A stretch of DNA of 64,000 nucleotides from Bacteroidia bacterium. GTDB taxonomy: Bacteria > Bacteroidota > Bacteroidia > B-17B0 > Aurantibacillaceae. Where the stretch lies: contig JAEUTP010000027.1 of the NCBI GenBank assembly GCA_016787705.1, positions 326,805-390,804 on the forward strand, in the 5' to 3' direction. The translations under genes and the position numbers were made by a program. This document shows, in pieces, positions 17,799-25,761 of the stretch. Every line of letters begins with the position of its first letter. Position 1 is the first letter of the stretch. Below the pieces are notes generated by a model, which worked only from the letters and a program-made list of their open reading frames with translations, had not been told where the DNA came from and did no database searches.

Positions 17799-18215
17799 GT
17801 GTCTGCATTTACAATTATCAGTGTTACCAATTCTACACAATCTTCATTAAAGAGTTTGTATGAATATTTGAGCAACTTCGAAAACTTTGGCCATATATTG
17901 CCAGATGATAAAGTTGAGAATTTTCAATTTACTGAGACTGAATGTTCGTTTAATATAAAAGGCATTACGCCAATGAAAATTAAAAAGGTAGAAGCAAAGC
18001 CTTACGAGTTTATTTTATTTTCAAGCGAGGGACTTGCTAAATTTAATTTTAGTTTAAAAGCTTTCTTTATTGGAGAAGCTTCGCAAAAAGGTGAATGTAA
18101 AATTGAATTAATGGGCGATCTTAATCCCTTTATAAAAGCTATGGCCGAAAAGCCTTTAACAGCTTTAACGAATAGCATGTCATTAAAATTATCACAATTA
18201 AAATTAGATCAATAA
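17799..18215 (+). CDS. SRPBCC (START-like) family protein
   Basis: 138-residue soluble protein with a helix-grip layout: LKSLYEYLSNFENFGHILPDD early, strand-rich middle (CSFNIKGITPMKIKKVEAKP), and a long C-terminal helix (ALTNSMSLKLSQLKL). The fold usually encloses a hydrophobic ligand; no ligand is predictable. The start is GTG at 17799, three bases after the SIMPL gene. Its stop overlaps the next ATG (TAATG), so translation is probably coupled. Sequence is diverged from the two AHSA1-type SRPBCC genes at 56.5-57.4 kb. Confidence 0.72.
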   Translation: MSAFTIISVTNSTQSSLKSLYEYLSNFENFGHILPDDKVENFQFTETECSFNIKGITPMKIKKVEAKPYEFILFSSEGLAKFNFSLKAFFIGEASQKGECKIELMGDLNPFIKAMAEKPLTALTNSMSLKLSQLKLDQ

Positions 18216-18496
18216 TGAAAATAAACGCAGCTATTCAATTATTGCCACTAAAAACAAACGAAGACAGGTATTCTGTTGTTGATAAAGCAATTGAATTAAT
18301 AAATAAAAGCGGTTTAAATTATAAAGTTTGTCCTTTTGAAACAGTGGTAGAAGGCATACCTGAAGATGTTTATAAATTAATCCAACAAATACAATCTGAA
18401 ATTTTAAAGAATGGTTGCGATGAACTTATCCTGAATATTAAAATTCATGCAGCTAATCGCGATCTTACTTTCCAGGAGAAACTAGCAAAATACTAA
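18215..18496 (+). CDS. MTH1187-type thiamine-binding protein (UPF0045)
   Basis: 93-residue protein matching the small MTH1187/YqgV family: INAAIQLLPL near the start, a central helix, the LNYKVCPFETVVEGIPEDVYKLI segment, and a final KIHAAN strand. Structures in this family bind thiamine, as does the related YkoF domain. Overlaps the SRPBCC gene by one base and is the last gene of the unit. Cytoplasmic; role (carrier or sensor) not established. Confidence 0.8.
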   Translation: MKINAAIQLLPLKTNEDRYSVVDKAIELINKSGLNYKVCPFETVVEGIPEDVYKLIQQIQSEILKNGCDELILNIKIHAANRDLTFQEKLAKY

Positions 18497-18539
18497 TTTC
18501 AAATTTTTTAAGGATAAATTGTTGTGTCTGTACGCATCT

Positions 18540-18568
18540 CATTTCCAGTTAATTGAAATGTTTTTTTT
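18540..18568 (+). terminator. Weak rho-independent terminator
   Basis: CATTTC / GAAATG stem with a 9-base loop followed directly by eight T residues, about 45 bases beyond the thiamine-binding gene. The stem is short and AT-rich. Confidence 0.45.
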
Positions 18569-18659
18569 CTTGCTTAAAAATTACCCAACCCTTTTTAGAT
18601 TATTTATGTATTAGTTATTCAAAGGTCATACTTTAATAACTACCCTTAAATAATTTAAA

Positions 18660-20510
18660 ATGAAAAAAAATATAAATGTATTTCAGCAAGCAAAAAAAAT
18701 AAGCTTTAAAGCTTTTTTTTTACTTACCTGTTTATTTATTATAAGCAATAGTGCAAAAGCAATATGTAATTTAAATGCAAACTTTAATTATACTGTAAAT
18801 GCAAATGGTGTAGTTAATTTTGCAAGTACATCTACCGGTACGACTACTGCAACAAGCTATCAGTGGTATTTTTATCCGGGCAGCGCTTCAGGAAATTCTG
18901 TTACACACACTTTTCAAAATAACGGAACTTATCCTGTTACATTATATTTAAATGATACATTATGTTTTGATTCAGTAACAGTTTATGTAACTGTAAACAC
19001 AAGTACCTGTAATTTAAATGCAAGTTTTAATTATACGGTTAGCGCCAATGGTGTTGTAAATTTTGCTAGTACATCAACCGGTACAACGGCTACAACTGCA
19101 TATCAATGGTATTTTTACCCAGGAAGTTTTGCAGGTTCTACAGCTACGCACATCTATCCAAACGCAGGCACGTTTCCTGTTACACTTGTTACATCTAATG
19201 GCACTTGTTACGATTCAACGCTTATTTACATAACAGTTAATACGGCTAGTTGTAATTTAAATGCCAACTTTAGTTATACGGTTGGCGCAAACGGTGTTGT
19301 AAATTTTGCAAGCACATCTACGGGTACAAATGTTTCAACAACCTACCAATGGTATTTTTCGCCAGGTAATGCTACAGGTGCAAATGTAACACATACTTAT
19401 AACAACAATGGTGTGTATGGTGTATCTTTATTTGCTAGCGACAGCAGCTGTTACGATTCACTAACAGTTTACATTACAGTTAACACTGCAACCTGTAATT
19501 TAAATGCTGGGTTTACTTACACAACCGGACCAAATGGTGTTGTAAATTTTGCAAGCACATCAACAGGAACAAATTCAGGTACCACTTATCAATGGTATTT
19601 TTATCCGGGTTCAGCATCCGGCCCAACATCAACACATGCTTTTCTAAATAATGGTGCTTACCCTGTTACATTATGGGTAAATAACGGTAACTGTAGCGAT
19701 TCAATTACCGGTTATATTTCTATTAATACAACAACATGTTATTTAAATGCTAATTTTAATTATACTGTTAACGCTAATGGTTCAGTAAATTTTGCAAACG
19801 CATCAACTGGTACAACAAATTCTACTTTTTACCAGTGGTATTTTTACCCCGGTGCAGCTACCGGACAAACAACTACACATAATTATACCAGCAATGGTAC
19901 GTATCCTGTAACATTATATTTAAGCGATTCTTTATGTACAGATTCAATTACAAAATATATTACTATTAGTAACCTGGGTTGTAATATTAATGCCGGCTTT
20001 ACCTATACGGTTGCTCCAAACGGCGTAGTGCATTTTGCAAGTACAACAACCGGGGCAAGCCCATTGGCAACTTATTATTGGTGGTTTGGCGATCAATTCT
20101 CGGCTACAGGTTCAACGGTAACACATACTTACAGTATATTAGGTCAATACGTAGTTACTTTGCATGTGTTCGATTCACTTTGTAATGATTCTACTTTTAT
20201 AGTTATAAATACCGGGGCAGTATCGGGCATAAAAAAGAACAATACTATAAACACATCTGTTAAAGTTTATCCAAATCCTAACATAGGAGAATTTAATATT
20301 ACTTTAAATGGAATTGAAATGGATTCCAAAGTGATTGAAGTTTTAATTTATAATACTTTGGGTCAGGTTGTTTTCAAAGGCAATTATGAGAATACAAATG
20401 GTGAGATCAATAAAAAGATCAGGATCGAAGATCTGCCGGATGGCACATACATCTTGAGGCTTAATAATGGCTCACAAAGTAATACCTCGCGACTGATCAT
20501 TCAAAATTAG
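18660..20510 (+). CDS. T9SS type A cargo with six tandem PKD-like repeats
   Basis: 616-residue secreted protein. A signal peptide (residues ~1-34) is followed by six PKD/Ig-like repeats starting at Cys36, 117, 198, 279, 360 and 441, an exact spacing of 81 residues. Each repeat has C-x-LNAxF, GVVNFASTSTG, a YQWYFYPG core and a second Cys-x-DS near its end, so one disulphide per repeat is likely. Residues ~535-616 are a type A T9SS sorting domain (VKVYPNPNIGEFNI, then GTYILRL). The protein should cross the outer membrane by T9SS and be attached to or released from the surface. An adhesive role is inferred from the repeats. It is alone, ending in a terminator. Confidence 0.85.
   Translation: MKKNINVFQQAKKISFKAFFLLTCLFIISNSAKAICNLNANFNYTVNANGVVNFASTSTGTTTATSYQWYFYPGSASGNSVTHTFQNNGTYPVTLYLNDTLCFDSVTVYVTVNTSTCNLNASFNYTVSANGVVNFASTSTGTTATTAYQWYFYPGSFAGSTATHIYPNAGTFPVTLVTSNGTCYDSTLIYITVNTASCNLNANFSYTVGANGVVNFASTSTGTNVSTTYQWYFSPGNATGANVTHTYNNNGVYGVSLFASDSSCYDSLTVYITVNTATCNLNAGFTYTTGPNGVVNFASTSTGTNSGTTYQWYFYPGSASGPTSTHAFLNNGAYPVTLWVNNGNCSDSITGYISINTTTCYLNANFNYTVNANGSVNFANASTGTTNSTFYQWYFYPGAATGQTTTHNYTSNGTYPVTLYLSDSLCTDSITKYITISNLGCNINAGFTYTVAPNGVVHFASTTTGASPLATYYWWFGDQFSATGSTVTHTYSILGQYVVTLHVFDSLCNDSTFIVINTGAVSGIKKNNTINTSVKVYPNPNIGEFNITLNGIEMDSKVIEVLIYNTLGQVVFKGNYENTNGEINKKIRIEDLPDGTYILRLNNGSQSNTSRLIIQN
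18765..20222 (+). repeat. Six in-frame 243-bp tandem repeats
   Basis: Units begin at 18765, 19008, 19251, 19494, 19737 and 19980. Spacing is identical at 243 bp, with no insertion or deletion between units. Units 1-5 are closely similar; the sixth is more diverged. They encode the PKD-like domains of the T9SS cargo protein. Confidence 0.9.
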
Positions 20511-20530
20511 TTATTAATGGTCACAACAAA

Positions 20531-20566
20531 CAAAGGCTGCTCTTAATAGAGTGGCTTTTGTGTTTT
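20531..20566 (+). terminator. Rho-independent terminator of the PKD-repeat gene
   Basis: A 13-bp stem with three G-U pairs (20531-20543 with 20548-20560) and a TAAT loop is followed by TGTTTT. It lies 20 bases after the T9SS cargo stop. Confidence 0.65.
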
Positions 20567-21002
20567 AATAACCAGCCTTTAAAGCATCATAAGCATTAAA
20601 TGTACCTAATGCTTTTGCAATTAGTTTGTTTTCGCGGTTAACACAAAAAACATCGCAACTAATAATTAATAAACGATTACCTTTTTGTTCAACTTTACCT
20701 TTGGCAACCAATTGATCATTTAAAAATGCAGGAGCTAAAAAATTTGTTTTGTATTCAACGGTGCTTACAACTTTTTTTTCTTTATAAACAGAAGAAAGAC
20801 CGGCAACGCCCAATGCCCCATCAATTAATGCGGCAATTACCCCACCATGAACTGCATGAGGTGTTGCTAAATGATCTTTTTTTATAGTGATGAAATAATC
20901 GACCTTACCTTCGCTAACGATCTTAAAATCCATTCCAATTAACTTACCAAAAAAATTATTGGTAATATAACTTTCTATCAGGTTTCTCTCTTCCGTTTTC
21001 AT
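20565..21002 (-). CDS. PaaI-family hotdog thioesterase
   Basis: 145-residue protein with the PaaI/YbgC-type hotdog layout: FFGKLIGMDFKIVSEGKVDY, then ATPHAVHGGVIAALIDGALGVA, whose HGG-x(3)-L-x-D segment is the active-site signature, and a later VEYKTNFLAPA strand. It hydrolyses an acyl-CoA thioester in the cytoplasm; the substrate is unknown. It starts 5 bp downstream of the DUF4249 gene on the same strand, so it may be co-transcribed with the outer-membrane receptor pair without being functionally tied to it. Confidence 0.85.
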   Translation of the reverse strand: MKTEERNLIESYITNNFFGKLIGMDFKIVSEGKVDYFITIKKDHLATPHAVHGGVIAALIDGALGVAGLSSVYKEKKVVSTVEYKTNFLAPAFLNDQLVAKGKVEQKGNRLLIISCDVFCVNRENKLIAKALGTFNAYDALKAGY

Positions 21003-21007
21003 TTTTA

Positions 21008-21868
21008 TTATGGTGTATCTGGAATTATGATTGTATCGTAAGCCGGCGCATAGCCCACAAAGGCCCCAAACACTTCCTGGTTGCCATCAAACATACTTTT
21101 AATATTTGATGGTGCACTAAATGGGTTGCTGTTACTGGTTTTATTTTGGTAATAGGTGTTCCAAAAATCATATTCTCTTCTACCGATCTTACATAATTTT
21201 ACAACTACGGTATCGCCGCGCTTAAAATAACCTCTTTCGGGATCATCACGGTACTCTTGTATGGCATTTGGTTGCGGCCCTCTGTCATAAGAAAAATCAA
21301 ACGTTTTTCCATCAATGAATTTATCTTCAAATACTGAAAAGAATGGCGCGGCATAAAATTGATCACGACCTAAACGTTTCGCATACCAGCGATAACAATC
21401 TCCGGAGCCTAAAGGCTCAGAAAACGTTTGCCACATTAAGCCTAAAGTATCCTGTTCTCCTTTAAAGTATAAACTGTCAAGAGGTGCAGGATTTAAAATG
21501 CTAGTGTTGGTTTCATATGTTTTACCGGCAACTGTTACCTTAATAGTATAGTTTTTACCTTGTTGGCCAATTAATTTAAAACCTAAATATAAGTAACCTG
21601 TATTTGGATCTACTTCTTTTAAAGTATCAATGATAGTTCCATCAGTAACTGTCACAAAAGCACCTTTAATAAAACTTTTCTCGGGTGCGGTATAATCAAA
21701 GTCTCCAAAGTAAGGAACAGAGTAAGAGAGAAAAACAACAGCGGCGCTACCAGTTTCTATGGAAGCCTCAACAACTACTTTTTGTTTGTATTCAGGTAAT
21801 TTTAATTTTACATCTTTCCGGCAGGAATAAAGCGTAAAAAAAATAAATATGTAAATACAATGTTTCAT
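21008..21868 (-). CDS. DUF4249 lipoprotein partner of TonB-dependent receptor
   Basis: 286-residue protein with a lipoprotein signal peptide (lipobox FTLYSC, Cys16). The mature part is strand-rich, with KQKVVVEASIETG, a PYFGDFDYTAPEKSFIKGA loop typical of DUF4249, and a C-terminal part ending in an EVFGAFVGYA motif. DUF4249 proteins are almost always encoded next to FecA-like TonB receptors; their role is not established, though a surface-exposed accessory is likely. Its ATG overlaps the stop of the receptor gene by one base (TAATG), indicating tight coupling. Confidence 0.83.
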   Translation of the reverse strand: MKHCIYIFIFFTLYSCRKDVKLKLPEYKQKVVVEASIETGSAAVVFLSYSVPYFGDFDYTAPEKSFIKGAFVTVTDGTIIDTLKEVDPNTGYLYLGFKLIGQQGKNYTIKVTVAGKTYETNTSILNPAPLDSLYFKGEQDTLGLMWQTFSEPLGSGDCYRWYAKRLGRDQFYAAPFFSVFEDKFIDGKTFDFSYDRGPQPNAIQEYRDDPERGYFKRGDTVVVKLCKIGRREYDFWNTYYQNKTSNSNPFSAPSNIKSMFDGNQEVFGAFVGYAPAYDTIIIPDTP

Positions 21869-24309
21869 TAAAATTTAAAGTTCCATGTTAAGCTTGGTAA
21901 TATTGGAAATAGTGATACTTGTTTTGCACCCACTTTTAAAGTTCCTTTCGTAAAATCACCTTCACGTGTTAAATAAATAAAGTACGGATTGTAACGGTTA
22001 TATACATTAAACAAACTTAATGTAAAACTGTTGCTGAAATTTTTAGCCCATTTTTTTGTAACAACAATGTTTGTTGTATCTTTTCCTTCTGTTTTATATT
22101 TTTCAAGTAAAACCTGTTTTCTTTTTTCTAATTTTTTTTGCCTGTCGGGAGTAAAGGTCAAATTCAAATCCATACGATGATAGGGAATGAATTGATAAGA
22201 ATTTCTTAAGCCGTAATCGTTACTTAAGCTACCTTCATACAAAAAGAAACCGTTTGGCAAAGTACCGCGATTGCCTGAACCATAAACCCAAACCATACCA
22301 AAATTCCATCTTTTATTGGCATCGTAGGTTAATGCTAAAGATGCATCATGTCTTCGGTCGTATTTGGCTAAAAATTTCTCTCCATAATTTATTTCTTTAA
22401 ACTGTCTCCATGTCCATGAAAGTGTATATCCTATCCATCCTGTAAATTTTCCAACATTCTTTTTTACAAAAAACTCGGCACCATAAGCCCAGCCTTTTCC
22501 AAATGTAAATGCATTATCCGGGTTATCAAAAACATTATCAGCGGGCTGAGCACCTTCTTTGTATTCTATTTGATTGCTCATAGTTTTATAGTATACTTCC
22601 ACGCTTGTTTCAAACATATTTTCTTTAAAATTTTTAAAAAAGCCAAAAGCATATTGATTAGATTCCTGTGGTTTTATTACTTCTGTACAAGGCATCCACA
22701 CATCGGTTGGTAAACTTACAGAAGAGATTGAAGCAAGGTGTATGTATTGAAAGTTTCGTGTATAAGAAGCTTTTAAAGAAGACGTTGGTGTTAATGAATA
22801 ACGGGCAGAAAATCTTGGCTCAAGGCCATTATAATTTGCAACTATTTCATTCGTTTTATAAGTAACGGTATCATTTATCTTTCCAAAGGCGTCTTTTTTA
22901 TAGCGCGTAAACGGACCAACCTGTGTAAAATTGCCAAAGCGCAAGCCTGCATTTATTTTAAAGTTTTGGGTAATATCCCAATCATCGCTCACATAAATTG
23001 CGGCATCGTGAGCATACAATTTTATTGTTTTACCAAGATCAAAAGTAGTTTCGCCTTGTTTGGCACTTACACTTGTTGGTACAAATACATGAAAAATATA
23101 ATTAGCCCCCACTTTAATATTATGACGCGAGTTAGGAAAAAAATTAAGATCGTATTTTAAATTATAATCGGTAATGCCTGATTTTATGATCACCTCAAAA
23201 TCATCCTGCACAGCACCAAAACTAAAATCGTAATTGGTAAATACCGCCGACATGTTTGAAAATAGTTTGGAATTAAAAATATGGTTCCATCTTAAACATC
23301 CTGAAGCGTTTCCCCATGGGATCTTTGTTTTAAAATCTCCTTCTACATCCGTAAATAAAAATTTATCGCGTCCATAATACCCACTTAAAAATAATCGATT
23401 TTTTTCGTTGATAATGTAATTTAGCTTTGCATTCAGGTCATAAAAGAAATAAGAAGTGCCTTTAAAGTCGGATTTTTCTATCCATGGTTTTGCCAAAACA
23501 TCAACATAAGTGCGGCGTCCACTAATTATAAAAGAGCCTCTATTTTTTACAAGTGGCCCCTGAATGGTAAGTCGTGATGCAATTACACCAATGCCACCTT
23601 CAACCTGAAAATGTTGATTATTACCATCTTTCATACTTATATCCAAAACGGATGATAAGCGTCCGCCATATTGCGCCGGCATACCGCCTTTAATTAGATT
23701 TACATTTTTTATAGCATCACCATTAAATACAGAAAAGAAACCTAACAGGTGAGAAGCGTTATAAATTGGAGCTTCATCCAGTAAAATTAAATTCTGATCC
23801 GGCCCGCCACCACGCACATAAAAACCTGTATTACCGTCGCCCGCATTTTTTACACCGGGCAAAAGCTGTATGGTTTTTAAAATATCTACTTCACCCATAA
23901 AAGCCGGGATCTTTTTTATCTCGGCCATATCTAATTGTACGCTGCTCATCTGCGTATTTTTTACATTTTGATCTGCAGCTTTAGTGCTAACTTCAACTTC
24001 ATTTAATTGTGTTTCTGCCGGAGAAAAAGAAATATTAAGCGTTGTGTTTTTATCAAGATCAATTTCCCGGGTAATTGTTTTATAACCAATATAGGAGATA
24101 ATCAAAGTGTATTTGCCCTTTGGTGCAGACAGAGAGAAAAAACCATATTGATTTGTAGAAACAACTTTATTAACTTCTTTCAAAAAAATGGTTGCTCCAA
24201 TAACAGTCTCACCGTTTGAAGCATCTTTTACACTTCCGCCAACCGAAAAATTTTGGGACAAGGCAGAAACTGCAATAAGCAAAAAAGCAAATATGAAATA
24301 GTTTCTCAA
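21868..24309 (-). CDS. TonB-dependent outer-membrane receptor with CarboxypepD-like N-terminal domain
   Basis: About 813-residue receptor. Signal peptide, then a carboxypeptidase-regulatory-like domain (FSVGGSVKDASNGETVIGAT, residues ~20-105), a plug domain (VRGGGPDQNLILLDEAPIYN), and a ~600-residue beta barrel ending in WNFKF, with a terminal aromatic as barrel proteins require. It takes up an unknown ligand across the outer membrane using TonB energy. No ATG fits; I chose TTG at 24309 (MRNYFIFAF) because it makes a normal signal peptide, though TTG at 24327 is also possible. Pairing with DUF4249 places it in a large Bacteroidota group distinct from SusC/SusD systems. Confidence 0.88.
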   Translation of the reverse strand: MRNYFIFAFLLIAVSALSQNFSVGGSVKDASNGETVIGATIFLKEVNKVVSTNQYGFFSLSAPKGKYTLIISYIGYKTITREIDLDKNTTLNISFSPAETQLNEVEVSTKAADQNVKNTQMSSVQLDMAEIKKIPAFMGEVDILKTIQLLPGVKNAGDGNTGFYVRGGGPDQNLILLDEAPIYNASHLLGFFSVFNGDAIKNVNLIKGGMPAQYGGRLSSVLDISMKDGNNQHFQVEGGIGVIASRLTIQGPLVKNRGSFIISGRRTYVDVLAKPWIEKSDFKGTSYFFYDLNAKLNYIINEKNRLFLSGYYGRDKFLFTDVEGDFKTKIPWGNASGCLRWNHIFNSKLFSNMSAVFTNYDFSFGAVQDDFEVIIKSGITDYNLKYDLNFFPNSRHNIKVGANYIFHVFVPTSVSAKQGETTFDLGKTIKLYAHDAAIYVSDDWDITQNFKINAGLRFGNFTQVGPFTRYKKDAFGKINDTVTYKTNEIVANYNGLEPRFSARYSLTPTSSLKASYTRNFQYIHLASISSVSLPTDVWMPCTEVIKPQESNQYAFGFFKNFKENMFETSVEVYYKTMSNQIEYKEGAQPADNVFDNPDNAFTFGKGWAYGAEFFVKKNVGKFTGWIGYTLSWTWRQFKEINYGEKFLAKYDRRHDASLALTYDANKRWNFGMVWVYGSGNRGTLPNGFFLYEGSLSNDYGLRNSYQFIPYHRMDLNLTFTPDRQKKLEKRKQVLLEKYKTEGKDTTNIVVTKKWAKNFSNSFTLSLFNVYNRYNPYFIYLTREGDFTKGTLKVGAKQVSLFPILPSLTWNFKF

Positions 24310-24386
24310 GGCCTGTAAAAATAACAAATTAAGAGGGTTTATTAAAAAATATAAGCATGGGTGGATGTTAATTATTGTTAGCTTGA

Positions 24387-24422
24387 TAAGTTACATTTTT
24401 GTAAGTTACATTTTTGTTACTT
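24387..24422 (+). repeat. Tandem 15-bp repeats with an 8-4-8 palindrome upstream of the ATPase gene
   Basis: Two exact copies of TAAGTTACATTTTTG lie end to end (24387-24401, 24402-24416). The second runs into TGTTACTT, forming TGTAAGTTACA-N4-TGTTACTT at 24400-24422. The AAGTTACA / TGTTACTT arms are an 8-base inverted repeat with one mismatch. The same arrangement recurs directly downstream of the gene. The palindrome touches the -7 box of the gene. Confidence 0.8.
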
Positions 24423-24429
24423 ATATTTG
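24422..24429 (+). promoter_or_regulatory. -7 promoter box TATATTTG of the ATPase gene
   Basis: TATATTTG matches TAnnTTTG, with a TTG 20 bases upstream inside the repeat (24399-24401). It lies 17 bases before the ATG at 24447. The tandem repeats cover the -33 to -7 interval, so a protein bound there would block transcription. Confidence 0.55.
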
Positions 24430-24446
24430 AATGTAATTTAATAAGC

Positions 24447-25580
24447 ATGGAAACAGCCCCTTTTGTTTTTGGGAAAATAGTGAGCGGCCAGGATTTTACC
24501 AATCGCCAGATAGAAACGGATCGGTTATTACAAAATTTTAATAATGGCATTAATACTATTCTTATATCTCCGCGTAGATGGGGTAAATCATCTTTGGTAA
24601 AAAAGGCTACGGAGCAAAGTAAACGAAAAAACCCGAAATTGGTATTTTGTTATATTGATCTGTTCAATATTCGCACCGAGCAGGAGTTTTACGAATCATA
24701 CATCCGTGAACTGATTAAAGTTACTTCTACCAAATGGGAAGAACGTATACGTATAGGTAAACAATTATTTAAGAAGATTATTCCGCAGTTCTCAGTTGGT
24801 ATCGACCCCATGAACGATCTTTCTATTGCTTTAGATTGGAAAGAAGTAAAAAAAGGTACTGAAGAGATATTAGATCTGGCAGAGAATATTTGTAAGACAA
24901 AAAAAATTAAAGTGGTTGTATGTATTGATGAGTTTCAGAATATTTCTTTTTTTGATGAGCCGTTGGCTTTTCAAAAAAAATTAAGAGCACATTGGCAACA
25001 CCATAAAAATACCTCTTATTGTTTGTATGGCAGCAAACGCCATTTATTAATGGATATTTTTTCGAGTACCGCAATGCCTTTTTATAAATTTGGCGATGTT
25101 ATTTTTTTAGAAAAAATAAAAGAACACTATTGGGTAAATTTTATAACAAAGCGGTTTATTGATACACGAAAAAAAATTGATAAGCCTTTAGCCGAGCGAA
25201 TAGCCCGGTTAATGGAAAACCATCCTTATTTTGTGCAGCAATTGGCACAGCAGATTTGGCTGATATCCAAGCGTGTTTGCACGGATAAGGATATTGATAA
25301 GGCTTTAGAGAACTTAATGTTACAAAACAGCATCCTTTTTCAAAGGGAAACGGATAATCTTACCAATAATCAATTAAATTACTTACGCGCTTTAATTGCA
25401 GGCGCTACACAATTAAGTTCGAAAGAAACTATGCAGACCTATAAATTGGGTACATCGGCTAATGTTTTAAGGATAAAAGAAGGACTTGAAAATAAAGAAG
25501 TAATAGATACCGTTGGGCCAGAAATAGAATTCATAGACCCTTTATTTAAAATGTGGTTACAACAAATATATTTTAAGTAA
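24447..25580 (+). CDS. AAA/ORC-like P-loop ATPase
   Basis: 377-residue ATPase starting METAPFVFGKIV. Walker A is ILISPRRWGKSSLV (Lys47), Walker B is VVVCIDEFQ, and a sensor-like Ser/Arg segment (YGSKRHLL) follows. The C-terminal ~80 residues look like a winged helix (SSKETMQTYKLGTSANVLRIK, then a short wing). This matches the archaeal-type ATPase group widespread in Bacteroidota, whose role is unknown; STAND-like defence and DNA-associated functions have been proposed for relatives. The ATG at 24447 was chosen because the family starts there; upstream starts lie in the repeat. The gene stands alone between two copies of one palindromic repeat, suggesting autoregulation or mobility. Confidence 0.78.
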   Translation: METAPFVFGKIVSGQDFTNRQIETDRLLQNFNNGINTILISPRRWGKSSLVKKATEQSKRKNPKLVFCYIDLFNIRTEQEFYESYIRELIKVTSTKWEERIRIGKQLFKKIIPQFSVGIDPMNDLSIALDWKEVKKGTEEILDLAENICKTKKIKVVVCIDEFQNISFFDEPLAFQKKLRAHWQHHKNTSYCLYGSKRHLLMDIFSSTAMPFYKFGDVIFLEKIKEHYWVNFITKRFIDTRKKIDKPLAERIARLMENHPYFVQQLAQQIWLISKRVCTDKDIDKALENLMLQNSILFQRETDNLTNNQLNYLRALIAGATQLSSKETMQTYKLGTSANVLRIKEGLENKEVIDTVGPEIEFIDPLFKMWLQQIYFK

Positions 25581-25609
25581 CATTCATGTAAGTTACACAA
25601 ATGTTACTT
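25575..25609 (+). repeat. Downstream copy of the ATPase-flanking palindrome
   Basis: TGTAAGTTACA-N4-TGTTACTT at 25587-25609 matches the upstream copy at 24400-24422 at 19 of 23 positions; only the 4-base spacer differs. An extra AAGTAACA arm at 25575-25582 overlaps the stop codon and spaces another half site 4 bases away. The repeats therefore bracket the ATPase gene in direct orientation. Confidence 0.75.
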
Positions 25610-25761
25610 TTTTATACAAAATGTTTTAAAATATGTATAATCTTTTTAAATATTTTGTATTTACGAGTTGAAAGAGTTTGTTTAGCTAAGATTTAAACGG
25701 TTTCACCGAAAAGTTTTGTATATATACTTATTTATTTTATATTTTTACATCTCTAAGAATT

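Noticed and set aside
18765..20222. Possible CRISPR-like array
   Set aside because: The 243-bp units are in frame, protein-coding, contiguous and without spacers.
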